Origin: Motiliproteus sediminis
GTDB lineage: Bacteria > Pseudomonadota > Gammaproteobacteria > Pseudomonadales > Balneatricaceae
Direction: 5' to 3'
Assembly (NCBI RefSeq): GCF_017912535.1
Contig: NZ_JAERQK010000001.1
Coordinates: forward strand, 434,001 to 498,000
DNA: 64,000 bases
Both the position numbers and the translations under genes were made by a program. Every line of letters begins with the position of its first letter. Within the stretch, counting starts at the first letter, position 1. Below are positions 16,622-25,979 of this stretch, in pieces. The notes below the pieces were generated by a model. That model did not search any database. It was not told the origin of the DNA and saw only the letters and a program-made list of their open reading frames with translations.

Positions 16622-17518
16622 ATGATTACAGTGGTTATACCCTACTACCAGAAAGAGGGCGGCGTTTTAAAGCGAGCTTTACTGTCCGTTTATAATCAAA
16701 ATCGCTTCGATTTGGTTAAAGAAATAATTGTGGTAGACGATGGTTCACCTGCTCCTGCGGCCAATGAGTTAGCTACCTTGCCTGTGGAGCTCGAGCGCAA
16801 AATTAGACTGATAGAACAGACGAATGGTGGTGTATCGGCAGCCAGAAACTCGGCATTAGATAATGTCGACGAAAGCTGCGAATATGTTGCTTTCCTCGAC
16901 TCTGATGATGAGTGGAATCAATATCATTTAGAGTCATTCTATATTGCTTATAAAAATGGTTCCGATTTTTATTTATCCAATCATACGCAGTTAGGTGTGT
17001 CCATAGGTGCGTTCGAAAGAGCTTCAGCCATAAAATATGATGATCACATAGAAATTGATAATAATGTTTATATTTATCAAGGGAACATGATGGAGCAGGT
17101 TGTGGCAGCCAATGTGGTAGGAACATCAACTGCTATTTACTCTTTTCGTAAGTATTCTTCTCTAAGGTTTAGAGAAAAATATAAACGAGCGGGGGAGGAT
17201 TATCTTTTTTGGCTAGATATTTAAAAGTCTATGCCCGTTATATGCTTTTGCTCTAAAGTAAATGTTAAATGTGGTAGTGGAGTTAATATATATGCGGGTG
17301 CTCGGTGGGGTAGTATTGCTTTGCAGGAACGGTTGCATGGCGAAATATTGTATAGAAGAGAAATTATTAATAAATATGATTTACCCCTTCGTGTTGAAGA
17401 TATCGTAAAGTCAAAAATATTCAATGACAATAAATCTTTGCTAATTAATACCTTAGCCTGTTTAAGGCGAGGTTGTTTTCGAAGTGTTGGCGTTTTTTTT
17501 AAGGCTATTATTTATTAA
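16622..17518 (+). pseudogene. Glycosyltransferase family 2, interrupted by an in-frame TAA
   Basis: The first 200 codons encode a GT-A-fold family 2 glycosyltransferase: VVIPYYQKEGG, IVVDDGSPAP, GGVSAARNSAL and the FLDSDDEW metal-binding motif. The frame is cut by TAA at 17222-17224, directly after GEDYLFWLDI. The same frame then continues to 17516 with CFCSKVNVKCGSGVNIY and a further 80 residues that read as the normal C-terminal part of this transferase. So one stop codon splits an otherwise intact gene of about 298 codons. A nonsense mutation or a sequence error is likely; readthrough cannot be ruled out. The region is AT-rich compared with the upstream genes. Confidence 0.8.
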
Positions 17519-17531
17519 TTAAGAGGCTGGT

Positions 17532-18164
17532 ATGAGAAGTGGGTTATTGTTTTTTACTATTTTTATATCTTCTCTGTCATTTGGGAGGCCCGATCCAAGT
17601 GTTTGTGAAATTATTATAGGAGAGCCTCTGTCCAACGCCTATGGGCCTTACGACTATACAAATATGGCACAACGAGATAAATTGCCGATAGTTTTAGGTG
17701 CTCATTTCACTTCAGAAGTTGAAAGGCTTGTAGCAGGTAATACCAGTACGGATCCATATGGAGATTTAAATTATACTTTGCGAGCCATACCAAACTATCA
17801 TCGCGCGCTTTATGCTATTTCAAGATATGATTTACGTTATCCAGATAGAAATAAACAGTTGCAAAGAATGGGCGCAGAGTGCTTTTTCGAGAGAGCAGTC
17901 TATTTTAGTCCCCAAGATTATGTCGCCTATATGCTTTATGGGCTTCACCTTCATCGACTAAAACGATATCGAGAGGCTCTTGAATTTTATAAAACTGCAC
18001 TAAGTTTAAATGACGTGTCTGCAGAGCTACATAATAATATCGGATTACTGTACTTCAATATGGGTGATATTGATAACGCGGATGTTCACGCACGCAGGTC
18101 GAAAGAACTAGGTTATCCATTAAACGGACTATCTGAAAAAATAAAAGCTAGCAGGGAGAAGTGA
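17532..18164 (+). CDS. Exported tetratricopeptide (TPR) protein
   Basis: 210 residues. A hydrophobic N-terminus (LLFFTIFISSLSFG) looks like a signal peptide. The mature part has a conserved-looking block (YGPYDYTN, ending near RAIPNYHRAL) and two TPR units at about 130-195 (YVAYMLYGLHLHRLKRYREA, then LHNNIGLLYFNMGDIDNAD). It probably works in the periplasm as a protein-binding partner for EPS synthesis or export. It follows the interrupted glycosyltransferase by 13 bases and is AT-rich like it. I know similar proteins beside EPS genes but no assigned function. Confidence 0.8.
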   Translation: MRSGLLFFTIFISSLSFGRPDPSVCEIIIGEPLSNAYGPYDYTNMAQRDKLPIVLGAHFTSEVERLVAGNTSTDPYGDLNYTLRAIPNYHRALYAISRYDLRYPDRNKQLQRMGAECFFERAVYFSPQDYVAYMLYGLHLHRLKRYREALEFYKTALSLNDVSAELHNNIGLLYFNMGDIDNADVHARRSKELGYPLNGLSEKIKASREK

Positions 18165-18290
18165 TTATATCTGACTTTTATCTGCAGCTAAGTGCTCTGC
18201 TATGATCAGTCGTTCCCGCTTCTTGTCCTCTTAGATCTTGTTTAGTGTCGTATAAACTGATTTCACTCACACCATGAAGAGACCCCAGCA

Positions 18291-19793
18291 TTGAGCATTA
18301 ACCGGATGATGGCGCGTGGCGCCGCTTGGATGATTGCGTTAAGGCTTTTCCACCGCGGCATTGGCTTTATCAGCACATTGATCCTTGCTCGCTTGCTGCT
18401 CCCCGAGGATTTTGGCCTGGTGGCGATGGCTACGGTGTTCATGCACCTCCTTATGGCTGTTAGTGACTTCAGTGTTCATGTGCGGCTGATCCAGAAAACC
18501 GATATTGATACCGAGGATATGAACAGCGCTTGGTCGTTGCAACTGCTGGTAGGCGTTTGTCAAGGAACCATCCTGTTAATACTTTCTCAACCTATAGCGA
18601 CTTTTTATAACGAGCCACGTTTGATCCCGGTCTTGCTAATACTTGCGTTGATTGCATGTATTAAAGGGTTAAAGAACATCGGAGTGGTGATGTTTCAAAG
18701 AGAGATGACGTTCAATAAAGACTTCACCCTTATGGCCATTCAGCGCGTGGCGATGTTTATAATTACCGTAGCTACTGCTGTTATCTGGCGTTCATACTGG
18801 GCTTTACTGGCGGGCATGCTGACCGGCGTGTTGACGGAATGCGGGTTGAGTTATCTGATGCATGCTCATAGACCTCGTTGGTGTCGCAGTCGTTGGGGAG
18901 AGATATTTCATTTTTCAAAATGGCTGATGTTAAATAATTTATTGGCCTTTCTTTCTAACAGAGCTCCTGATCTAGTTGTAGGTAGGCTTATTGGTCCGAA
19001 GGCAGTTGGTCTTTTCTCTGTGGGTTACGAGCTTTCAATGCTCCCGTCAACAGAGTTGGTAGCTCCCATTAATCGTGCGCTGTTGCCTGGTTTTTCTCGC
19101 AAGCGGGAAGAATCGGGAGGAGTGGAAAAAGTCTATCTAGATGTTTTAGGGCTGGTTGCACTGTTGGTATTACCTGCAGGAATAGGCATAGCTGCGACAG
19201 CGAGCGTAGTTATTCCTTTTTTATTGGGAAATAAATGGATTGAAGTGGTCCCTATAGTGCAGTATTTGGCAGTTTCTGGCGCGATAACAGCATCCTTCGC
19301 TAATAATTGGTCTGTTTATCTTGCGATAGGTAAACCTCATCTTACTACTATTATTTTATTAAGTACCGCCTTTCTTTTAGTTGCTTCTACAATATATGGA
19401 TCGATAAGTGGTAGCGTAATAACGATAGCGCAGCTTTACCTTTTTTCTAACGTTTTTATGGCAATTGTTGGTGTGGTAATAATATTAAATACTATAAATG
19501 TTTCTTTTCGTGATTATGTTAAAGTTACTTGGCGCCCTATTGTTTCTTGTCTGATTATGTACTTTGTTGTTGAGGCATTTTTGGATTTGTTTTTTGATTA
19601 TGAGTCGTTGGCTTTTGCATCCATCTGTTCAATTTCTGTTGGCTTCTTCTCCTATGTTCTAGCTATCTTGCTCATTTGGTATTTTTCAAGACGGCCTGAC
19701 GGGGCAGAAGTGTGCGCAATAAATTTTTGTCTTGATTTTATTCGTAAGAAGAGCCCGGATATTGCGAATATATTGTCTCGTGCGATTAAATAA
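18291..19793 (+). CDS. Wzx-type polysaccharide flippase (PST/MATE-like)
   Basis: A 500-residue integral membrane protein with about twelve to fourteen hydrophobic helices. The N-terminus ARGAAWMIALRLFHRGIGF and the ARLLLPEDFGLVAMATVF block are typical of lipopolysaccharide/EPS flippases of the WzxC type, which move lipid-linked repeat units across the inner membrane. It starts at TTG 18291; an ATG at 18306 is an alternative. Composition shifts to AT-rich along the gene. It ends the plus-strand run and converges on the GT2 gene at 19811. It is the only flippase candidate in the window. Confidence 0.9.
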   Translation: MSINRMMARGAAWMIALRLFHRGIGFISTLILARLLLPEDFGLVAMATVFMHLLMAVSDFSVHVRLIQKTDIDTEDMNSAWSLQLLVGVCQGTILLILSQPIATFYNEPRLIPVLLILALIACIKGLKNIGVVMFQREMTFNKDFTLMAIQRVAMFIITVATAVIWRSYWALLAGMLTGVLTECGLSYLMHAHRPRWCRSRWGEIFHFSKWLMLNNLLAFLSNRAPDLVVGRLIGPKAVGLFSVGYELSMLPSTELVAPINRALLPGFSRKREESGGVEKVYLDVLGLVALLVLPAGIGIAATASVVIPFLLGNKWIEVVPIVQYLAVSGAITASFANNWSVYLAIGKPHLTTIILLSTAFLLVASTIYGSISGSVITIAQLYLFSNVFMAIVGVVIILNTINVSFRDYVKVTWRPIVSCLIMYFVVEAFLDLFFDYESLAFASICSISVGFFSYVLAILLIWYFSRRPDGAEVCAINFCLDFIRKKSPDIANILSRAIK

Positions 19794-19810
19794 TTTGTTT
19801 TCTTGGTGAG

Positions 19811-20704
19811 TTATACAATAGATTTAATAATGTGGCGCGTATAAGAAAGATATCTCAATCCATGAATGCTGTTAAGGCTTTTTATATGATGATGCCATGA
19901 TTTCATATAGTCTCTCGTCTCTTTTTGTAGATATCTATTTGATAGGTGATGATGAATGTCTGATAATCGGTTAACTAGTTTTTTTCTATGCTTCATTGGC
20001 AGAGGTAGCTTAATTATCTTTTTTACAGCATCTATGGATCCTGAGAAATATGATTCACTAGTAGATAGCGACCCCGTTGATCCTATTATTCGATATGTAG
20101 GCTGATCGATAAAGTAGATAGAGCACTTCAGAGCTATTTTGAAAGCGAGATAAGTCCACTCATAGTGCTTAGCGTAATCGTCGAAGTAGGACTGATCTAT
20201 TGAACTAGTGCGATATAATCCGCTACAGCTCGCTAGCCAGTTTCCGCTTTCCCTTGTTAAGTATGCTAGAGGGTCTTGTGATACTAGATTAAAGTCAGAA
20301 AAAACTTTACTTTCATCACCATTTGTTGTCATTCGATAACCATTTCCTACAACAACGTCTGTTGTGTTACTAGCTAGCATACAATCGAGCCGTTCTTTTA
20401 CTGAATTATTTAATAGTTCGTCGTCGTCATCCAGAAAACAAAAAAATGGCGTCTTGACTTTACTCCGGCCTATTCTCAGTGCTTCTGGGAAGCTAGCAAC
20501 TTCCGAGTAATAGTAATCAATAGCGGAGTCAGATTTTATCTTTTCAATTAAATCTTCGTCATATCTTGTTCCGTTTACTACAACACATATGTCACAAGAG
20601 ATATCTCGCTGATTTCTTATGCTGTTTAATGCTCTTTCGAGAGAAAACCGCCTACTCCTCTCGGCCATGGTTGCTATGATAACTGTCACTTTATGATTCG
20701 ACAT
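19811..20704 (-). CDS. Glycosyltransferase family 2
   Basis: A 297-residue GT-A-fold transferase: VTVIIATMAERSRRFSLERAL at the N-terminus, then the FCFLDDDDELL metal-binding motif around residue 92. It lacks obvious membrane helices and is probably peripheral to the inner membrane. It is strongly AT-rich (many AT-ending codons), unlike the minus-strand genes behind it, and so belongs to the same atypical segment as the plus-strand genes up to the flippase. It lies on the opposite strand to the flippase, only 17 bases away. Sugar specificity unknown. Confidence 0.88.
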   Translation of the reverse strand: MSNHKVTVIIATMAERSRRFSLERALNSIRNQRDISCDICVVVNGTRYDEDLIEKIKSDSAIDYYYSEVASFPEALRIGRSKVKTPFFCFLDDDDELLNNSVKERLDCMLASNTTDVVVGNGYRMTTNGDESKVFSDFNLVSQDPLAYLTRESGNWLASCSGLYRTSSIDQSYFDDYAKHYEWTYLAFKIALKCSIYFIDQPTYRIIGSTGSLSTSESYFSGSIDAVKKIIKLPLPMKHRKKLVNRLSDIHHHLSNRYLQKETRDYMKSWHHHIKSLNSIHGLRYLSYTRHIIKSIV

Positions 20705-20751
20705 AAGGCTATTTGAATCTCTTAAAAATTTCGGGATGAACAGATTTTAGA

Positions 20752-22248
20752 TTAATTATGAGTTTTTTTTGTTGGGCCAATGTATTCGCTCGATATGACA
20801 AGGTTATCGATGTAGATGCTTTGCGCTGTGGCCGGCTTGGCTGTTCCACCGTGATAAAAATCGACCCAGATCGATTCAATCTTCAGCGCATCGGTGGAGC
20901 GGAAGCTTAGCCCCTGATAGTCCGCTACCAAACGGCCATCGATCCACGCTTTCAGTTCACCATCTGCGCTGCCCAGCGTATTTAGGCGTAAATACTGCTC
21001 AATGGCATACCAGCGGTTATTTGTTAACGCGCTCTCGGTGCTACCCCAGGAACGTTGATCGCCGTATGCCGAACCGCTATCAAGATGGTACAGGTAGCTG
21101 CCGATGGGGGTCAGCAAGCTGCCGAAAAGCTGGGTGCTATCCATAAAGGCGCCCCGCGCCGACCAGCCGTTATGGCCGTCAACTTCACGCCCGCCCCAGC
21201 CTGCGCGGCCGTATGTCCCCCCAAAACCGGGGAGCTTGCCGCCGCCCCGGTTAGAGTTCCAGTTGTCACCCAAGCGTAGATAGTATCGGAAGTAGAGCTC
21301 GGTCGGTTCGTAGCCAAGCAGTTGCTTTAGATAGATCTGTGCGGAGACTGCTGTATTTTGTGCGGGAGTGAAGTTGATTTTGAGCGCTCTACCAGACAGT
21401 GGGCTAAAGCGATTTTCTGCGTCTGACTCTACCGTTGGTACGCCATTCGGCGCGCGTAAGTTTCGCCAAGCTTTTTGCCAACCCGCGTTTTCGAATTTCT
21501 CAGCGTAGATGACTGCGGGGTGTTTCTCTATACCCAGGTCATACGGATAGCTTTTGGCAATGCCCTCTTCGACCTGGCTATGCGGTTGAGTTGCTATCCG
21601 GTAGATGCCTAGTTCGCTGCTGCCGAACTGCCGTTCGGTGGTGTTGAGTGTCAGGATGGCGTTTTCCACATGCTCGGGTTTGATGTCCGGCAGTGGGAAA
21701 TGTAGAAGCGCATGATTGCCGCCACCCGCTTTGATGTAGGCCCGCGTGCCCAGCGATTTTCGCGTGCTGCTGGTTATGTAGGTATCTGCACTTGGTTCAG
21801 CGTAAAACACCTTACCCTCAGTTGTTGTCAGGCTTAACACCGGCAGGAGGCTGACGGAGCCCTCGCGAGAGATAAAATCTACGACTCCCGGCGAGCCTGG
21901 AGTACCTTTGAGCAGTATTCCCTGGTTGGAATCAGGCTCTGACAGCCACTGCCGAGCCAGATCGGTGATATCTGCTTCGAGAAACTGGCGGCGATCTTTA
22001 TCCGGTACTTTGATTAACCCATACGGGACTTTTCCTTGGGCCTGGTCCAGGCGGTCGAACCAATCCCCCATGTGGTGCTGCCAACGGATCAGTCGGGCTA
22101 AATCGGAATAGGTGTGGTTTGTTCCACCCTCGGTTGCGTCGTTCCAGATCAAATGTTGGCCCGTTGCGTGACAGGTTGACGCGAACCACAGGCTGACAAG
22201 CGCCGTAACAAGCTTACCAGCGACAGGACTAGAGCGAGCTTTCGACAT
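20752..22248 (-). CDS. Secreted polysaccharide-lyase-like protein (PL14-like)
   Basis: 498 residues. Residues 1-29 form a signal peptide ending near CHA-TG. A middle part (about 150-230; YITSSTRKSLG, then HALLHFPLPD) resembles a DNRLRE-type beta-sandwich. The C-terminal half (about 250-490) resembles the polysaccharide lyase 14 fold, with ELYFRYYLRLGDNW, GGGKLPGFGG and RWYAIEQYLRLNT. It would cut or bind a uronic-acid-containing polymer in the periplasm or outside. The ATG at 22248 has GGAAAG upstream at good spacing and overlaps the CapK-like gene by 20 bases. Catalysis is inferred from fold resemblance only. Confidence 0.75.
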   Translation of the reverse strand: MSKARSSPVAGKLVTALVSLWFASTCHATGQHLIWNDATEGGTNHTYSDLARLIRWQHHMGDWFDRLDQAQGKVPYGLIKVPDKDRRQFLEADITDLARQWLSEPDSNQGILLKGTPGSPGVVDFISREGSVSLLPVLSLTTTEGKVFYAEPSADTYITSSTRKSLGTRAYIKAGGGNHALLHFPLPDIKPEHVENAILTLNTTERQFGSSELGIYRIATQPHSQVEEGIAKSYPYDLGIEKHPAVIYAEKFENAGWQKAWRNLRAPNGVPTVESDAENRFSPLSGRALKINFTPAQNTAVSAQIYLKQLLGYEPTELYFRYYLRLGDNWNSNRGGGKLPGFGGTYGRAGWGGREVDGHNGWSARGAFMDSTQLFGSLLTPIGSYLYHLDSGSAYGDQRSWGSTESALTNNRWYAIEQYLRLNTLGSADGELKAWIDGRLVADYQGLSFRSTDALKIESIWVDFYHGGTAKPATAQSIYIDNLVISSEYIGPTKKTHN

Positions 22249-23593
22249 AGCGAAACTTTCCATTGGCAGTCGTCGGGAAGCCACATACTTCTTCGATGAC
22301 AATGATCATGTCGGCTCCGAGGCGCGCTTTCATCCCTGACTCAATCCGGTCTACGCTAAGCGGGTCAAACACTGAGTTGACTTTCAGTTGCACGGTGACC
22401 TGATTCGGTTGAAACTGGGATATCTTGAACTGGTCGACCCCCTCGATCTCGCGTATCACATAGATTAACGCGAGGGCATGCACTTTGGCGCCATCGGTGG
22501 CGGTGATGAAATCTGTGGTACGCCCCTGTACCTCCTGCAGCAGAGGCAATCCGCGACCGCAGGCACAGACTTGATCAGATAGTCTTCCTGTATCTCCGGT
22601 GCGGTAGCGGACGAAAGGAAAGGCGGAGGTGGCAGTGTGGGTAATCACGATCTCGCCGGCGGTGCCCGGAGGGCAGAGGGTGCCATCGGCATCGACAATC
22701 TCAACCACGATATCCTCTGCGCTGATATGCAGTCCGCCTGCCGGGCACTGATGAGCAATAAAGCCTGCGTCCCGGGCGCCATAGCCGTTGGCCACAGGAG
22801 CGTCGAAGGCCGTTTCTATGGCTTCACGCTGGTGCGGGTAGAGCATCTCTGAAGTCGTAAAGACGACCAAGGTTCCCAGATTTCGCAGATTGACGTTCTG
22901 ATCGGCGGCGGCGAGGGTGAGCTGATGAATCACCGAGGGATAGCCAAACACCATCCGCGGGCGCAGCCGCTGCAGCTCGCTTAGATAGTGGCGAATGGAG
23001 TCCGGCCTTAAGTCGAACGCAGGGATCAGGTGCGAGCGAAACAGGCGGTCACGCAACGCCTTTAATTGATCCTGTTTGCCTAGTTCCACCGGTGATCCCC
23101 AAATCACTGCCTCGACATCACCAATATCGACATTCCACCAGCGGGTCGCCCGCCATTTTGCTGCGACATCATGACTGATCCGGTCCATGCCCATATAGAA
23201 AATGAGCGGTTCACCACTGGAGCCACCGGTATTGTATTGCTGCAGTCGTCCGCTATTTTGGCTGATCATTTCTGCTTGCGCTTTTCTGATTTCGTCTTTG
23301 CTAAGCAGTGGCAGGCGTGCAAGGTCATCGACAGATTCGATAGCGTCCGGATCGACATTCAGGTTGGCGAATAGATCGCGATAGTACGGATTCGTGGTTG
23401 CAATTGTCCGTAGAAAAGCGCGCAGGTTGGCCAGTTGAAGTGAGGTTATCTCAGCCGGCGACAGCCATTGGGAGCGTTCAAGGGCGTGCAGCCGTGATCG
23501 GCTGTCGTGTCGTTTTAAGCGCTCGTGCAGGGGGAACAGAAGGTTGGAGACTAGCCGAGTATAGAACGGCGATGTGGCTTCTTTGCTAATCAT
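22229..23593 (-). CDS. CapK-like adenylate-forming ligase (phenylacetate-CoA-ligase-like)
   Basis: A 454-residue member of the CapK/PaaK branch of adenylate-forming enzymes. The ATP motif YNTGGSSGEPL lies near residue 130; a GYGARDAGFIAHQC block and FVRYRTGDTGRL follow, with the C-terminal NGKFRYV lysine region. CapK-like proteins occur in capsule and EPS loci, where they are thought to activate an acid for polymer decoration. A CACGRG motif may bind metal. It is flanked tightly by the lyase-like gene (overlap) and the O-ligase gene (3-base gap). The substrate is unknown. Confidence 0.88.
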   Translation of the reverse strand: MISKEATSPFYTRLVSNLLFPLHERLKRHDSRSRLHALERSQWLSPAEITSLQLANLRAFLRTIATTNPYYRDLFANLNVDPDAIESVDDLARLPLLSKDEIRKAQAEMISQNSGRLQQYNTGGSSGEPLIFYMGMDRISHDVAAKWRATRWWNVDIGDVEAVIWGSPVELGKQDQLKALRDRLFRSHLIPAFDLRPDSIRHYLSELQRLRPRMVFGYPSVIHQLTLAAADQNVNLRNLGTLVVFTTSEMLYPHQREAIETAFDAPVANGYGARDAGFIAHQCPAGGLHISAEDIVVEIVDADGTLCPPGTAGEIVITHTATSAFPFVRYRTGDTGRLSDQVCACGRGLPLLQEVQGRTTDFITATDGAKVHALALIYVIREIEGVDQFKISQFQPNQVTVQLKVNSVFDPLSVDRIESGMKARLGADMIIVIEEVCGFPTTANGKFRYVESSL

Positions 23594-23596
23594 CGG

Positions 23597-24907
23597 TCAG
23601 CTCTTTTCTTCGCTGGGTATGTCAGAGGGATGGGAGTGCGCGAATGGTTGGCCGGGCCGGGTGGCCCGAACACGATCACGCACCAGGTTCTCGACTGCGA
23701 CCAGGGTAATAATGATGTGATAGGGCAGGTCAAAATACGCCAACCCCAGAAACGCGCCGCCGGTTCCAAAGGCCACTAAACTGCACTGTAACATGCGGGC
23801 CAGCGTACCTGCCCATTCATACTCGGGATCGTTCTTAACTAGCCGAATAGTGTTATTAGCGCTACGCCAGGTTAACCAACCGAGGATCAAGAATATCGTC
23901 AGACCGATAAAACCATGCTGCCCCATCATCTGAAAATAGATGCTATGGGAGTCGTGAACGTCGGTTGGATCGGGGGCGTACAATGCGAAGTTTTCATGGC
24001 TGGTCGCGGCGAATCCCCCGCCAAAGAGCTTGTCTTTGGCCAAATTGAACGCCATTTCCCACGCATTAAAGCGGCCTTGAACGGAACTGTCGTAATCTTC
24101 GCGGTCATCGGCGACGATGGTTGACATCCGTTCATGCCAGCTCTCCGGCATAGAAACAAATGCCACCGGTAACGCTAGGACAAAAATTAACGTGAACAGC
24201 ATTTTACGCGGGCTTTTCAACCACAAGAATAATGCTACAGAAATCCCTGCTACCAAGGCGCCGCGGGAGTGAGTGCCCAGAATGGAGAAAACGCTGGTTA
24301 GGATGACGGCGAGCAGTCCCAACTTAATCCAGCGGTTTTTACTCTGCAGAATCAGATAAGTGAGTATGGGAATATTCATCAACAAGGTGAGCCCCAGCTC
24401 ATTATTCCCCTCAAAGAATCCGCCGGGAGGCCCCCATACACGGGATTCACCACCGCGGGATATAGTGAATAACCCGCCTTTAAAACCATAGAAACCTATA
24501 CTGGCCGCAATCACCCAAAGAGTCTGTTCAATTCGTGCGCGGCTCGTTAACAAAATGTAAATCACGAACGTGATCAGTTGTATTTTAAGTACCTTGATAA
24601 ACTGGTCCACCTTGAACGCATCCGGTGGCGCCACGAGTGTGGTGATGGACATCCACACCAGCAACACGATTATCATCGTGATGGGGGGACGTAGCGGTGC
24701 TGTTTTTGGTTCTTTGCTAAGGGCGAACGCCGCCAGGAAACAGAGGGCAATCACCATAGCAACCGGCAATTGATTGACAAAGCCCCAGCCCAGCCGATGG
24801 GGCACCATGTAACTGATCCAGCACCACATCAACGCGCCGATAAAGGGGCGGCGGAAAATAAACGGGATTGAGCCAAAGATAATAAGCGCAACAAGGAGGT
24901 CACGCAT
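23597..24907 (-). CDS. Putative O-glycosylation ligase, exosortase A system-associated
   Basis: A 436-residue integral membrane protein of the O-antigen ligase/polymerase superfamily with about eleven helices and a large periplasmic loop (about residues 255-325). The N-terminal part (MRDLLVALIIFGSIPFIFRRPF) is typical of the XrtA-associated family. THSRGALVAG and the HDSHSIYFQMMGQHG block hold the conserved Arg and His residues of the WaaL/Wzy fold. It could transfer the polymer to PEP-CTERM proteins or polymerise the EPS; no direct evidence separates the two. It overlaps the next upstream glycosyltransferase by eight bases. Confidence 0.9.
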   Translation of the reverse strand: MRDLLVALIIFGSIPFIFRRPFIGALMWCWISYMVPHRLGWGFVNQLPVAMVIALCFLAAFALSKEPKTAPLRPPITMIIVLLVWMSITTLVAPPDAFKVDQFIKVLKIQLITFVIYILLTSRARIEQTLWVIAASIGFYGFKGGLFTISRGGESRVWGPPGGFFEGNNELGLTLLMNIPILTYLILQSKNRWIKLGLLAVILTSVFSILGTHSRGALVAGISVALFLWLKSPRKMLFTLIFVLALPVAFVSMPESWHERMSTIVADDREDYDSSVQGRFNAWEMAFNLAKDKLFGGGFAATSHENFALYAPDPTDVHDSHSIYFQMMGQHGFIGLTIFLILGWLTWRSANNTIRLVKNDPEYEWAGTLARMLQCSLVAFGTGGAFLGLAYFDLPYHIIITLVAVENLVRDRVRATRPGQPFAHSHPSDIPSEEKS

Positions 24908-25979
24908 GGGCGTTTCCTCCGCTTACCTGATGGTAAAGTTGCTCCCACTGCGGTACAACCGTGTCGGCGGTAAAACGCTGTACTTCGGCATATCCTGCCT
25001 GGCTAAGACGGTGGCTGAGTTCAGGGTCGTCCAGCAGGCGTTGCACGGCGGTGGCCATGGCATCCACATCCTCCACCGCAACCATTAAAGCGGTGCGCCC
25101 GTCCTCCACCAGATGAGGAATACCGCCGGCATCGGTGGTGACAACGGGCACGCCGCAAGCCATTGCTTCGAGGAGCGAGTTCGGCATGTTGTCGGCGGTG
25201 GTCGGGTTTAGCAGGATGTCAGCACTGGCATAGAGCTCTGCCATCTGTTCGCGATCCAGGCGTCCGCAAAAATGTACCCGCTCGCTTATGCCAAGGTCTG
25301 AGGCGAGGACTTCGAGCTCTGCTCGTTGCGGGCCGTCGCCGGCCAGACTGAGTCGGGCATCCGCATGACGCTCAAGCAGTCTTGCCAGCACATGGAGGGC
25401 GTGGTGGTTGCCGTATAGCGGTTCCAGATTGCGCGCCACTATGATGTGCGGTCCCGGAGCTTGCAGCGGGCGTGGCCGAAACTGAAAGCGTTGCACGTCG
25501 ATAATATTGGGAACGACCTTGCTGCTGATCTGATAGCGGGCAAACACCTGTTGCAGGAAAGTGCTGGGCACGACCAGCGCTGCGCAGTACTGCAGGTTGC
25601 GTTTGAAACGCCCGACTGCTTTACGCAAGAACTGGTCTGCCAATCCGCCTCGATAGTTAACCACTGCCGGTACACCGCAGCGCGCCGCGATCCGCAGCGC
25701 CGGGGCGGCAAACAGGTGCCAGGCCCAGCCCGAGTTGGCCATAATGTGGACCACGTCATGACCGGCAAGTGCTTTACTCAGATGCTGGCGATAGGGGATG
25801 AGCCTGAATAGCGCGCGAAGCACAGGTAGATGGCCGATCCAGGTTGGCCAGTAGGGTGGGTTGACGGCGATCAGGGTGACTTGGTGCCCTCGTTGTTCCA
25901 GCAGATCCCGCAGCTGCAGCGTCTGCATCGCCATGCCCCCATTGGGCGGCGGTATCGGGCCGACCAACGCGATTTTCAT
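24900..25979 (-). CDS. Glycosyltransferase family 4
   Basis: A 359-residue GT-B transferase: ALVGPIPPPNGGMAMQTLQLRD at the N-terminus for acceptor binding, ARNLEPLYGNH opening the second domain, and SLLEAMACGVPVVTTDAGGIP with the E-x7-E donor-binding motif near residue 275. It probably works at the cytoplasmic face on lipid-linked EPS intermediates. It overlaps both neighbours by 4-8 bases, showing tight operon packing. It differs from the three XrtA-named transferase families represented elsewhere in this operon. Confidence 0.9.
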   Translation of the reverse strand: MKIALVGPIPPPNGGMAMQTLQLRDLLEQRGHQVTLIAVNPPYWPTWIGHLPVLRALFRLIPYRQHLSKALAGHDVVHIMANSGWAWHLFAAPALRIAARCGVPAVVNYRGGLADQFLRKAVGRFKRNLQYCAALVVPSTFLQQVFARYQISSKVVPNIIDVQRFQFRPRPLQAPGPHIIVARNLEPLYGNHHALHVLARLLERHADARLSLAGDGPQRAELEVLASDLGISERVHFCGRLDREQMAELYASADILLNPTTADNMPNSLLEAMACGVPVVTTDAGGIPHLVEDGRTALMVAVEDVDAMATAVQRLLDDPELSHRLSQAGYAEVQRFTADTVVPQWEQLYHQVSGGNAHA

